This document shows, in pieces, positions 14,001 through 24,315 of a DNA stretch of 64,000 nucleotides. The notes below the pieces were generated by a model that was given only the letters and a program-made list of their open reading frames with translations, was not told the origin of the DNA and searched no databases. Source of the DNA: Tetmemena sp. SeJ-2015 (taxonomy: Eukaryota; Ciliophora; Spirotrichea; Sporadotrichida; Oxytrichidae); assembly GCA_027382625.1 (NCBI GenBank), contig JAJKFJ010020844.1, positions 58,087 through 122,086 of the forward strand. The letters are read 5' to 3'. Position 1 is the stretch's first letter; each line of letters opens with the position of its first letter. A program made the position numbers and the translations under genes.

Positions 14001-17000
14001 TCACAGTTTTAACCTTGGAGACTTGAGAAATCTAGCTTGTATCATGTTTGATTATAACTTTAGATTGGGAGACTGGAGTTTTTGCCTCTTCGGGAACATT
14101 TTGAGGTATCTAACTCTTCTGCTACCAGTTTACTTAACTGAGAGTCATTCCAGCGGCTGTACTAGCGCCCATCTACTGAGAAGTAGTAGAAGATTGGGGC
14201 TTCTAAGTATAGGCGTAGTTTACCATACTAGTTTGCACAGTGGCCAGAGGCATGAACAAGGGATTAGCGGCCCCTGAATTGTTCTATTGCGATACTATCA
14301 TCGACTTTGAAGCAGCATCATCTTTGCTCATGTATTGGATAAATGGCTGCTCTTAATGCAGCTGCTACTGACTTGGGAGAATGAGTGAAGAGCTGAGTTA
14401 GTTGTTGTCAATAGTGCGATTATCATAATCAGCCTCGTTATCAGTAACTTCCTCCTCTTCACCTTCTTCAACTATCATCTCCTCGAGTCCTTTCTCTGTC
14501 TGAACTATCACTTGGTAAGTGCTTATAGACTTTACTATCTTCGTTTTCTTAGTTTGCTGTGACAAGTCAGTTATTTGTTGCTAACTCTATAGAGAGCTTA
14601 TTGTCTTCCCCATCATAGCAGCCTGTTAAAAATATAGAAGTATTATTAATGAAGGTTGCTATGGAATGGGAGCTGGAAGTTCCTCATGCTCGGATTCTTC
14701 CTCCTCTTCTTCAACGATTTCCTCGAATTCCTCTCCCTCTTTAATATTTTTTGATTCAATTAAAAATAACCATTCTTGCTTAAGTTACTACTACCTGTTT
14801 GATTGACTCTATACTTCACTTTCTGTGTCCCCTCCCAGAACCACAAAAGTTTTGCCGTTAATTGTGACCCTCTTAGGCTCGTCCTCGTCTTCTTCACTCT
14901 CTTTTACTTAAGAAATAGCAGTCTGAGTCTTACCGGTATGAGGGGTCCTTACTTGCGTTTAGTGTCCTGGCATTTGAACTCTAATCTCCATTCACACTTT
15001 GCTCTTCAAAATCATTACCTCCAAAAATTAATTACACATACTTGCGATATAATTCTCCTTCAATATATTTCTTTAAAGTAGAGATAAAAAAAATTTATCA
15101 AGCAACTTCGAGATATTAATCTAGCCGGTTGCATTCTTAGAGAGCTGATCTGGTTGAGTGATATGAGCTGTCGCATTAGGCTCAGTTTGCAAGGTCTAAG
15201 ACTCTTCTCCCTACCCAAATTAATAAGGGATAACCTAATCTACTCCAGTGATGCCCAAAAGAGAGTTGAGCTTTTGCACATGCAAATCATTTGAGTCATC
15301 ATTACTTGATTTATCGATTTCATCAGTTTCAGAAGGAGGGACGAATAATCCAATTTGAGTTTTGGAAACACGAGGATCCTTTTAGTCTAAAATATTTATT
15401 CATAATTTACATTAAATTATGTCTTAGACATTTTACGTCTTATTTGCTCTACTAAGCGAACTCTAATCATCGTAGGATGCTGATGGAGTCTGTGACTTAG
15501 CTTCCTAAGATCTCTCCTCATTTTATTCTAGGATAGCTTATTGCTCAATCACAACAGGAGGAATGTTTTTTCGCTAAAGTCCCTTCAATGATATTTTAAA
15601 GCGTTTGATAGATAATTTAAACATATTTTACGGGACTAAGCTTACCCACCTTAAATGTTGCTGTTGACTTCAGCATTTTAGGCATTTACATTCTAAACAC
15701 CATCTTGAGCACTCTCCTCCTTTATTACTAAAACACTTGTCCATTAAAATTATTCAATTAAACTCCTGCGAATCAATCACAAGCAATGAAGATTTGCTTT
15801 TCTCGTTTTGCTGAGTCCTTTACTCCTCGCTGCCTTTAGTTTATGATCTTTAATTAGCAGAGTCTTTCTGTAGAAGTTCAATTGGAGTGGGCTACACATG
15901 CGGTATTCCTTCAAAGTTTAACTGGGGGATCTATTCCTTGAACTTATGATGACTCTTTGACTGCTGAACTAGAGTTTAATCTACTGAGAGGCTCTTAGCA
16001 CTCTCCATAAGATAGATATTCAAAATATATGAGATCAGTCTCTTTGGGCTTCTCTGACTTGGAAGTCAAATTCTAAGGATAACCAGTTGTAGTCAAATGC
16101 TAGGAATGAGAACCAGGAGCACCACCAATCTTTTGCTTTAGAAACTGGAAAACTCCCTAGTCTTTAAGTATCCCACCTTTTTTCTTTCCATGTCCAGTCA
16201 TCATGATATCCTCCTCTTTAATTTCCTCTTCTGAAGATTAGGTGTGCATTACAAATTTGGCTGGCTTGGGAAGTGGCTGCAGAGTTTAGTTTTATTGAGT
16301 TTGAGTATATGGAATTTAATTGCTTTGTTTGCTGTTGATGGATTCAATTGCTTGATCAAGAGGTTGGTTCATACCCAGAGAGAGTCCTGATTTCCCATGC
16401 TAAGACTTGTGATAAAGCTCCTAAGTCTCCTAAATGTCTTAATTGTTAAGCCCACCATGAGAAACGAAGCCAAACTTTTCGCGTGGCATTTGAGATGGAG
16501 GTTATATTACACTTTACTATTTTTCAAGAGCATGAGCCTGCTGCTAAAGCTTTTGAATTTTAGCGTTTTCTTTCTACTTATCGATTTCTAACTGATTAAG
16601 CATGCTAATAGCATCCTCTCTCGCCCTAATTTAAAGGTCTTTCAAGTACTTTAATAATATAGGAGATAAGAGTTCTTAATAAATTATGCTTTGAAGAATG
16701 AGGTTCATTTGACAGCAGTTTCTCTGCTTGTTACCTCAGCAAATCAGCATTGCCTTTGTAAACCTCGCTTATCTTTATTTACTATTGCACCTCATTTTCA
16801 AGTCTGGAGATGAGAATTCTCTGCTTTTGCAACTCTAACTCTTGCTGTTAATTCTTGAATGACAATTGCCTCGCATGAGCTAGGTACTGTTCCTTTTGCT
16901 ACAAGAGCTGCATGTTCATAGATGTTTAAATTAATATAATCTGTGGGCTCTATGAGGAACCTCTCTATGATTTTGGTACCTCTCTCTATGGCAGCTGTCT

Positions 17001-17625
17001 TGAGAATTTCTATCTGATTCTGCTAGTGCTCTATCATGTTCTGCCTCTTTTAAATAAAAATGAGAATTATTAAACCTTAAATATCTCTCTTCACAAGTTC
17101 ATTTTCCTGAGTGAATAGTTTGTGCTGAATTTCCTTATCCTCTAAGTCGTTCTTGTTCTTCAAGAACGAGTTTATTAAATAAGTAAGAGTGACTAAAAAC
17201 TACTTATGAAGGAGTTTATTTGCTTGAGGATCAAGTTTTCCTTCAGTGACTCTTCGAGTTGCGATCTGACTGAGTTTAGCTCTGCTTGTAAAGTGGAGAG
17301 TTCAGAGTTGAGAGTCTCCAAGATCGGCTGCTGAGAAAATGTGGCCGTCGACAAGTCATTCAGAGTAGACTGAGAGTGATGCAATTAAAATAGCAGATAT
17401 TATAGTTGGCTTTAATCTATTTAAAATAGTGAATGACCTAGAAAGTGATTTGACGTCTCACCTGAGGCTATCATTTTCCTTTAGCATATACGAAAGCTTA
17501 TATTTGAGGGACTTATTCTCCAAGTCAGAATGGGATTAAGTCCTCTCCAGTCGAGATTGGTTTATAAAACTAAGCGACTGATCTTACTGCTGAATGTTGC
17601 TATGGTTTGCGTTTCGAGATTTCAT
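11100..17625 (-). CDS. Coiled-coil protein with C-terminal acidic repeats
   Basis: It starts at ATG 17625, 139 bp from the divergent gene at 17764. The N-terminal third (to about 16650) is coiled coil. The middle is Q/S/P-rich, with a Lys-rich KEKKKGG-like patch near 16180. From about 14730 down to 11150 a motif of the form TEIVIEEEEEE or EEVVVVEEEEEE recurs about nine times, near 14710, 14470, 13950, 13570, 13100, 12750, 12360, 11820 and 11170, separated by Q/S/T-rich linkers. Two IESs were resolved (pointers AATAAACTC and ATTTAA on the coding strand); further breaks near 17390-17460, 15600 and 15400 are unresolved. The exact stop is not fixed. I do not recognise the family; a scaffold or cytoskeletal role is only suggested by the coiled coil. 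Confidence 0.55.
11150..14735 (-). repeat. Degenerate acidic repeats (about 9 copies) inside a CDS
   Basis: On the plus strand this is a recurring pyrimidine block of the form CTTCCTCCTC...AACTATCTCAGT. On the minus strand it encodes (T/V)E(I/V)(V/I)(I/V) followed by 5-8 Glu. Spacing is irregular, about 240-650 bp. The copies are similar but not identical, and the linkers do not align obviously, so this is a repeated motif rather than a tandem DNA array. Confidence 0.75.
17056..17082. other. IES, pointer ATTTAA (coding strand; 27 bp)
   Basis: TTAAAT at 17050-17055 and 17077-17082 on the plus strand. Excision joins KRDI to QKRQNMIE in the minus-strand coiled-coil gene. Confidence 0.75.
17177..17220. 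other. IES, pointer AATAAACTC (coding strand; 44 bp)
   Basis: GAGTTTATT at 17168-17176 and 17212-17220 on the plus strand: a 9-bp direct repeat, the longest pointer I found here. Excision joins LKQINSF to LKNKNDLEDKEIQ in phase. Confidence 0.9.
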
Positions 17626-17763
17626 TTTAAATGCAAGTATTCTTATTCTTTAAATTTCTTAAGACCATCTTAAAGGTTGAGGGCTAAAAATAGAGAGATT
17701 CGAACCAATACTCAGAAGTCAAAGGAAATTATAATATATAAACAAGAAAAGTTTAAGCATAAC

Positions 17764-19695
17764 TATGGCAAGCGCTTACCCGTAGTTCATACAACCAACC
17801 TACAATTACACGCCCTACTAGCCATAATTGGCTTCTAGCGCCCCTAAGGACTTAGAGTCTGCTTCAGAGGTGTCAACCCCACCAACTTCAGTACCTATCA
17901 GCAAGACTGAGCAGATCAAGTTGCTGGCTGAGAATATGGTGCACCCTAAAGAAAGCTTGCCTTATCTCGAAAAGTTCCATAAGAGCGCTTTGAAAGTGGA
18001 GAATCTTTCTCAATCTCTTCATAAAGCCTCTTCTACCATTGGCTTTGTGAGCAGTGCTTTCTTTGTAGTGGCCCTTGGAAGTTGTGCCTACAACCTTCTT
18101 ACCTCCAATTATGAAGCTCAGACAGCTTAAATCTCTTCAAGATTGCATCTGCAAGCTGGCATGATGGAGGACATCGGCAAACAGCTTTTAAAGAATTCTA
18201 TAATATTGTAATAATTAATAAGGCTCAAGCTTGACAACGCTCATTTGGTGGATTCCTAATCTGGTAATGTCGATTTTAAAGGAGTTGCAAGTCTTCTCTC
18301 AGCCGTTTCATGGGGAGTCCTCGTAGCTAAAGCAAAGGCTGGCACTGTCGCAGCTGCATCTAAGCAGCACGCCACTGTCAAACAACAAATGATAAACGTT
18401 GTAATGATGGCTGTGGTTGCAGCTGTCATCGGGTTTGCTTAGTATTCCCTTAACAAGAGTGAAGGTACATCAGCTGTTGCCACTCCTAATTCTTTTATAG
18501 CAGCTCTTACTTACTTTCATTAATTCCTCTGGACGTAACTTGAAAGCCGAGATGTACTAATCCGACAACTTCCTTGGAGGTATTGAAGTGATTGACCATG
18601 ATGAGCTCTATAACAACGCAGTTAACGATTGGAAGAAGTCCCTTTAAAAGAAAACCACCCTTAAGAGTGAGTCCTCACCCAAAAAATCCACTAAGGTCTC
18701 TTCAAAGAAGACTAAACTTCACTCTTCTGCTCAGCAAGTCGACATCTTAAAAGGCATGAAGGACGCCTTCTCCTGGTTTATGTCAATTGCCTTTACCGGC
18801 GTCATCGGTGTCTACATTTACTTCTTCAAGCAGTATCATGACGCAGTCTAATCTCACCAAAACCTAGTCACTATCTTCAACAACCCTATGGCTAGAGTTG
18901 CTTCAGAGGAGGATGCCAAGAAGATCTATGAGATTCTTAATACCAAGGAGGAGCCAGTCTCAGTCCCTGTGCAACTACAAGCCGAGGCAACTCCTGAGCA
19001 GAAGAAAGCTGATCTTCACATGAAATTGCAAGCTATGATGCCTCATCTCTATCAACAGAAGCAAGACGCAGCCATGTTCGCAGCACCCACTCTTGCTAAC
19101 TTGCCATTCGGTAGAGGTAGAAGAAACAGCAACAACTTCAACTATTCACTCTGTGAATCCATTGATTACCAGAGAGAATCTCTTGGCACTCCTCTCATCC
19201 TTGAGAACGCCAACAGCAACTACTCAGTCGACTTTGTTAAGAAGGTATTGGGTCAGCAAAGCAAACTCAAGCCAGCCACTGACAATAACAACAAGGATCT
19301 CTAGCCCTTCATTTCTATCCCTGTTGATATCAAGCCTAAGAATAATGGCGTACAAAAGCAAGTAGTCTTCTCAGTTGCTCCTCAGCCTGAGACTGTCCAG
19401 CCTGTTGAAGAGAAGAAGTTGCAAGCAGCGGCCCCAGCTCAACCTCAAGTTGTGCAAGTTCAAGCTCTTCCTCAAAACATGGTTCAATACCTTGAGTCCA
19501 TCCCAGGCGCTAAGGTAGTTACCATGACCAAGGAGCAGTTCAATCTTCAGTATAATTCATTAAATGTAAGCATAGATAGTTCATTTTACAGTATGGATCT
19601 CTCGTTTCTTCTTTTAAACATCTTTATGAATTTTCTACTAGCATCCCCTGCGAGGCTGATGCTTCCACTCTCGCTCAAAGAAACACACTTGAATG
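17764..19695 (+). CDS. Predicted membrane protein of unknown family (608 aa)
   Basis: ATG 17764 to TGA 19693-19695. After removing two IESs (18493-18526 and 19574-19644) the length is 1,827 nt, or 609 codons, exactly in frame. The N-terminus is Pro/Tyr/Gln-rich. There are four hydrophobic stretches: near 18045-18105 (IGFVSSAFFVVALGS), near 18285-18340 (weak), near 18390-18440 (INVVMMAVVAAVIGFA) and near 18770-18830 (FSWFMSIAFTGVIGVYIYFF). A Lys/Ser-rich stretch precedes the last segment, and the tail is Gln/Pro/Val-rich. Codons are C-ending and well biased, which suggests good expression. The order resembles a tail-anchored or multi-pass organelle protein, but I recognise no family. Its start lies 139 bp from the divergent gene; a TATA-like ATATATAAAC at about 17731-17740 could serve as promoter. 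Confidence 0.75.
18493..18526. other. IES, pointer TAATTC (34 bp)
   Basis: TAATTC at 18487-18492 and 18521-18526. Excision gives ATPNSSGRNLKAEM in frame, and the whole gene becomes a multiple of three. Confidence 0.92.
19574..19644. other. IES, pointer AGCAT (71 bp)
   Basis: AGCAT at 19569-19573 and 19640-19644. Excision joins NSLNVS to IPCEADASTLAQ and leads to the natural TGA at 19693. Confidence 0.92.
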
Positions 19696-19959
19696 ATCAG
19701 GTGAGAGAGATTTTATAAGCACCTATATAACTCACAAACAAACAAAGATACCTATAAGTTGATCTTCAGAGAGTGAATCCTCATCTGATTCTAATCTCTC
19801 CTAACTTTAATTTAGATTAAAATTATAGAAACTAACTTCCTACAAATAACTATACTTAGTATATTATTGTTGAGCAGATATTGGAAGAAGGGGAAAAGAT
19901 TTGATTGCTCTTTAATTTGACTCTATAGTAATTTTAAGATAATTAAGCAACTATATAAC

Positions 19960-22900
19960 ATGAGCATGAAAGGAATAGATATAGTGGATGATGACATCGA
20001 CGAGGAGGGACATTCCCTCGCCTCTAGTAAGCACTCCAAGCATGACCGAAAGCCAACAGGAGACGACCCATACTCAGATTGGTTACTACGAATGTATTAC
20101 ATGATGAATCAAAGAAGCATGATCGGAGTCAAGGTGGGACTTGTGGCAACACCCTTCCTACTAATCTTCCTATTCAGCATTTTCGTGTCAGCCCAAACTG
20201 CTAATGTAATCGCATTCACAGCATTCGTGGTTTCATTTGCCTTCATGGTCTACAGTGTTTGGTTACTCTGTGAAATCTTAGATAAAGATCAAGGTACAAG
20301 AGAGATGCAGGATATCAGTGATCCAATTAATCCGATTGTATCTTCATCACTTAGTCAATCATTAATTAAGGAAGGATCTGAAGGATTCTTTATAACTCAG
20401 TATGGCACAATTTTCAAATTAGCACTTGTGTGCTCTGGTCTATTGTTCCTAGTTTATCTTTCCCGTTCTCCAGCAAGTGGACAGTCATCACTCCACCTCT
20501 ACCTCAGCCCCATGTCAATGGCTTTAATTACCTCCTTTAGTTTCTTATTGGGAGCTAACTTCTCAGCCTTGTCTGGATATGCTGGTATTTGGGTTAGTGT
20601 AAGAGCAAACGTTAGAGTCGCAGCAGCTGCCAGAAAATGCTACAATGACTCCCTCTAGATATGTTTCAGAGGAGGAGCCTTCTCAGCTATCATCAACGTT
20701 GCTTAAAAATTTGAAATGCTGATAAGCAAATTTAAGGTCTTGCTTTGGCAATTTTCGGAATCTCATTCATGTTTTTGTTGATGAGCGCAATATTTTACTT
20801 CAACGCCCCAGGCGATGGCAGAGACCCACCAATCTAGGAAATCCCAGTCATCCTAGTCGGATTCGGTTTTGGAGCTTCTTTCGTTGCTATGTTTGCACAG
20901 CTTGGAGGAGGAATCTTCACTAAGGCAGCTGACGTGGGAGCAGATCTTATTGGAAAAGTTGAGCAAGGAATGCAATTATAGCTTGATATGCATTTTTTCC
21001 TATTTCTAAGAATCCCTGAAGACGATCCAAGAAACCCAGCAGTCGTAGCAGATTTAGTCGGAGACAACGTCGGCGATTGCGCAGGTCAATGTGCGGATCT
21101 TTTCGAATCTATTTCTGCAGAAATTTTATCAGCCATGATTTTGGGAGGAGCACTTGCTGAGTCAGCAGGCCTCGATTTCGAAACCAAGTCTGGCTTCATT
21201 CTTTTCCCTCTTATGGTGCACTGCCTCGACTTGGTTGTCAGCACTATTGGAGTGTACTTTGTCCGCACCAAGCCAGGTCTTCCTCACCACCGCCATGACT
21301 ATGGAGAGCTAGAAGATCCTTTGACTGTGCTAAAGCGCGGCTACTACGTGTCTTTGCTACTCTCACTCATAGGATTGTTCTTCATCTGCAAGAACTTCCT
21401 ATTCATCAGCGCCTTCCCTTCAGCTTACTTCCAGTTCTTCCTCTGCTCAGTGGTTGGAGTAATCGTCTCTTTCCTCTTCATCAAAATCACTCAGTACTAT
21501 ACTGACTACACCTATGAGCCAGTCAGAAGCATTGCCAGAAGCAGCCAGATGGGCCATGCTACTAACATCATCACCGGTCTCTCAGTCGGACTCGAGAGCA
21601 CTGGACTCCCAGTCATTACTATCTCTGTCGCCATCATTACAGCCTTCTATTTAGGAGAAAGTTGCGGCATTACTGACTCTAAGGGACAAGCAATTAAGTA
21701 AAAAAAAGTGCTTAAAATGGTTTAATTGGAGGTCTTTATGCAACTGCTATTGCCACCATAAAAGTAATTATCAATAATCTCATTTGACCCATGGGTATGT
21801 TCTCATCAGGAGTATATGTGCTCTCTATGTCAGGATTCGGACCCATCGCTGACAACGCTGGCGGTATCGTTGAAGATGTCTGGCCAGGACAGATAAGTAA
21901 GAGAGATCACTGATAGATTGGATGCAGTAGGAAACGTTACAAAGGCCAACACTAAGGGCTACTCAGTCGGTAGTGCCTCACTCGCTTGCTTCTTGATGTT
22001 CTCAGCCTACCTCGACGAAGTGGAAATGTTCACAGGTCTTGAGTTCAAGCACATCGACATCGCAGTCCCCGAGGTCTATGTAGGAGGTCTACTCGGCTCT
22101 ATGACTGTCTTCGTTTTTAGTTCTTGGGCCATTGCTGCAGTTGGTATCGCTGCAGAGGATGTGATTAAGGAAGTACGACGACAATTCAAGGAGCACCCAG
22201 GCATCCTCACCTACCAAGAGAAGCCTAACTACAAGCAGTGCGTTGCCATCGTCAACCAAGCTGGTCTTAAACAAATGATCAAGCCAGGTCTCCTCTCTGT
22301 GCTCTCTCCCATCACCGTCGGAGTTATCTTCAGAATAATTAAAGATGAATTTTTTGCAATTGAGTTGAATTGTAATTAGGGTCAAAATACACGCATTATA
22401 AGGGTTTTTCATACTGTGAGGGCGTGTTTCAGTGTGCTTCACTCACCAATGCATCCTCTAGATTTTCAATGATTTCAGCTCTGGTTAGCAAATCTCTCTC
22501 TTGTGTATTGAACTTCTGAGTAGATTCTTCCTGAGATAAAGATGAAATTGTAGAATCTGAGAAGAATTTTAAATGCGTTTCAAATACTACACATATAAGG
22601 GTTGTTGTAAGCTCAAATTGTATTGTTCTTTGGCTCTCATCTTCGGAGTTTTCCAAGAGGGCTCAGCTTTTTATTGAATTGTTGCTCTGAATTCACCATA
22701 TGTTTCAGTAAGAATCGTCCAAGTCACTTGAGATAACACTAATGCTGAGTATATCAAAGTCATAGAACTCACTGCCAGTCTTCTCCTCTACTTTTCTCTT
22801 GCTGAAGCCATCAAATTGTTGAGAAATTAGTGATTTTGCTTGTTGATGCTGTCACTTGTGTTATCCTGCTCCATCAGTGTCTTCCATTCTTAATTGCTAA

Positions 22901-24089
22901 AACCAAATTAATTTAGAAATGCTTAATTACTTTATTAATCATTGCCTTTAAAATAATTAAGAATTAGCAAACTATAATTAAGTTTCTCATTATAGTTTTT
23001 AAGATGACTAAGAAAGGTAATATTAATAGAGAAATGATTTAAGAATGGGATTAAATAATTTTGCCTTAAAACATTAAGTGTTTTAAGAATTCTTAATTAT
23101 TTTAAAGGCAATGATTAATAAAGTAATTAAGCATTTCTAAATTAATTTGGTTTTAGCAATTAAGAATGGAAGACACTGATGGAGCAGGATAACACAAGTG
23201 ACAGCATCAACAAGCAAAATCACTAATTTCTCAACAATTTGATGGCTTCAGCAAGAGAAAAGTAGAGGAGAAGACTGGCAGTGAGTTCTATGACTTTGAT
23301 ATACTCAGCATTAGTGTTATCTCAAGTGACTTGGACGATTCTTACTGAAACATATGGTGAATTCAGAGCAACAATTCAATAAAAAGCTGAGCCCTCTTGG
23401 AAAACTCCGAAGATGAGAGCCAAAGAACAATACAATTTGAGCTTACAACAACCCTTATATGTGTAGTATTTGAAACGCATTTAAAATTCTTCTCAGATTC
23501 TACAATTTCATCTTTATCTCAGGAAGAATCTACTCAGAAGTTCAATACACAAGAGAGAGATTTGCTAACCAGAGCTGAAATCATTGAAAATCTAGAGGAT
23601 GCATTGGTGAGTGAAGCACACTGAAACACGCCCTCACAGTATGAAAAACCCTTATAATGCGTGTATTTTGACCCTAATTACAATTCAACTCAATTGCAAA
23701 AAATTCATCTTTATCACTCTGATCCATTTTTAATTGGAAGCTACACCAACAGACCTCTTTTGGGAGCTCAGGTGCTAGCTGGCTTCTTGATGTTCTCCAC
23801 CAGCACTGGCATCCTCATGGCCTTGTTCTTCAACAATGGAGGTGGTGCCTGGGACAACGCTAAGAAGTACGTTGAGACTGGTGTGTATGGCGGCAAAGGC
23901 AGTGACGCCCACAAGAGTGCAGTCACTGGAGATACAGTCGGCGACCCTTGCAAAGACACTGCTGGCCCCTCTATCCATATCCTAATTAAAAACCAATAAA
24001 ACTTTAAAGTAATTCAAAAAATTAAGCTGCTATCGACAATCACTTTGGTGCTAGTTCCACTTTTCTCGGGCCAAGTTGTTTCTCAATGA
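19960..24089 (+). CDS. Membrane-bound proton-pumping inorganic pyrophosphatase (type II-like)
   Basis: This integral membrane enzyme hydrolyses pyrophosphate and pumps H+ into acidic compartments (acidocalcisome or vacuole in protists). Coding segments are 19960-20704, 20746-20971, 21014-21695, 21728-21759, 21793-21897, 21902-22340, 23736-23989 and 24026-24089; they total 2,547 nt, 849 codons, a usual length. Signature motifs are present: [30 protein letters not shown], and near the C-terminus [12 protein letters not shown] and [26 protein letters not shown] carries Lys where K+-dependent enzymes have Ala, matching the K+-independent, AVP2-like type. In the C-terminal motif Cys replaces the usual Leu/Phe in GDP-x-KDT. 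Many hydrophobic helices are visible. The gene is cut by seven IESs, all with pointers, and no segment is scrambled. As it stands the gene cannot be expressed from this DNA; it needs IES removal. Confidence 0.97.
20705..20745. other. IES, pointer TTGCTT (41 bp)
   Basis: TTGCTT at 20699-20704 and 20740-20745. Excision restores [13 protein letters not shown] of the pyrophosphatase; the insert contains stops and no splice sites. Confidence 0.97.
20972..21013. other. IES, pointer GAAT (42 bp)
   Basis: GAAT at 20968-20971 and 21010-21013. Excision restores [14 protein letters not shown], the conserved substrate-binding region. Confidence 0.97.
21696..21727. other. IES, pointer AATT (32 bp)
   Basis: AATT at 21692-21695 and 21724-21727. 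Excision gives [15 protein letters not shown]. Confidence 0.97.
21760..21792. other. IES, pointer CCAT (33 bp)
   Basis: CCAT at 21756-21759 and 21789-21792. Excision gives [15 protein letters not shown]. Only 32 bp of coding DNA separates it from the previous IES. Confidence 0.97.
21898..21901. other. Minimal IES candidate: tandem TAAG (4 bp)
   Basis: TAAG at 21894-21897 is followed directly by TAAG at 21898-21901. Deleting one copy is required for the conserved [14 protein letters not shown] frame and for the total of 849 codons. It may be an IES with no spacer, a germline frameshift, or a sequence error. Confidence 0.6.
22340..22965 (+). repeat. Left arm of 626-bp inverted repeat
   Basis: Each base p pairs with base 46053-p. 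The registration holds from one end of the arm to the other, so there are no indels, and I saw no mismatch in the stretches compared. The match stops at 22966. Confidence 0.95.
22443..22874 (-). CDS. Mirror copy of the hypothetical frame in left arm
   Basis: Identical by symmetry to the plus-strand frame at 23179-23610, read outward toward the left end of the element. Whether either copy is expressed cannot be told from sequence. Confidence 0.3.
23088..23713 (-). repeat. Right arm of 626-bp inverted repeat
   Basis: Reverse complement of 22340-22965. Together with the 122-bp spacer 22966-23087, transcription across it would form a hairpin of about 626 bp. Confidence 0.95.
23179..23610 (+). 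CDS. Hypothetical 143-codon frame in right arm of foldback IES
   Basis: Open from ATG 23179 to TGA 23608-23610 with TAA/TAG as Gln. The product is basic with no recognised domain. A second frame (75 codons to TGA at 23622-23624, last in-frame TGA upstream near 23390) is acidic and Ser-rich; its upstream part also looks protein-like ([17 protein letters not shown]) but has several TGAs. One of the two may be the remains of a germline-limited gene. The same frames exist in mirror image in the left arm. Confidence 0.3.
23990..24025. other. IES, pointer AATTAA (36 bp)
   Basis: AATTAA at 23984-23989 and 24020-24025. Excision gives [20 protein letters not shown], the last transmembrane helix of the pyrophosphatase. 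Confidence 0.97.
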
Positions 24090-24315
24090 CTTTAGTCTTT
24101 AAATTGGTTTCTTTCATCTATAGAAAACCAGTGAATGACTTAATACAAATCTGTCTAGGATTGAGTGTATATGACTTATACTCTGTATAGTTTAAAATAT
24201 TAACTCCATCACAAGTGTTTCCTGCTTTCAAAGTATTGATTTTTTAAATTAAAGAGAGAAGATAATTAAACTTGAAATAAGAAATAAAAACCTTGTTCCA
24301 TATCTATAGTTTAAT

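Larger units (their letters stand above)
22341..23735. mobile_element. Foldback IES, pointer TAATT (1,395 bp)
   Basis: TAATT at 22336-22340 and 23731-23735. Excision gives [15 protein letters not shown], the expected pyrophosphatase sequence, so the insertion point is exact. Almost the whole insert is one inverted repeat (22340-22965 against 23088-23713) around a 122-bp AT-rich loop; a further 22 bp unique to the right end lies outside the repeat. There is no telomeric repeat at the ends, so it does not look like the known TBE transposons of hypotrichs. No transposase was recognised. It may be a foldback or MITE-like transposon domesticated as an IES. Confidence 0.85.

Noticed and set aside
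18198..18232. Possible IES in the membrane-protein gene (AT-rich patch)
   Set aside because: The patch is open in the correct phase and the whole gene is already a multiple of three without removing it; no suitable direct repeat keeps the frame.
20705..20745. The inserts as spliceosomal introns
   Set aside because: Most lack GT-AG ends and the correct joint lies at the repeat. Real GT-AG introns are present elsewhere and were called separately.
22341..23735. Foldback element as a TBE or other named transposon
   Set aside because: No C4A4/G4T4 telomeric repeats at the ends, no transposase-like frame, and the inverted repeat covers nearly the whole element rather than short termini.
23768..23978. 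Minus-strand frames opposite the pyrophosphatase C-terminus
   Set aside because: They are shadows of a strongly conserved plus-strand coding segment.
20699..24025. Pyrophosphatase as a pseudogene broken by frameshifts and stops
   Set aside because: Every break is bounded by a direct repeat and removal of all seven inserts gives exactly 849 codons with all motifs intact; decay would not do that.
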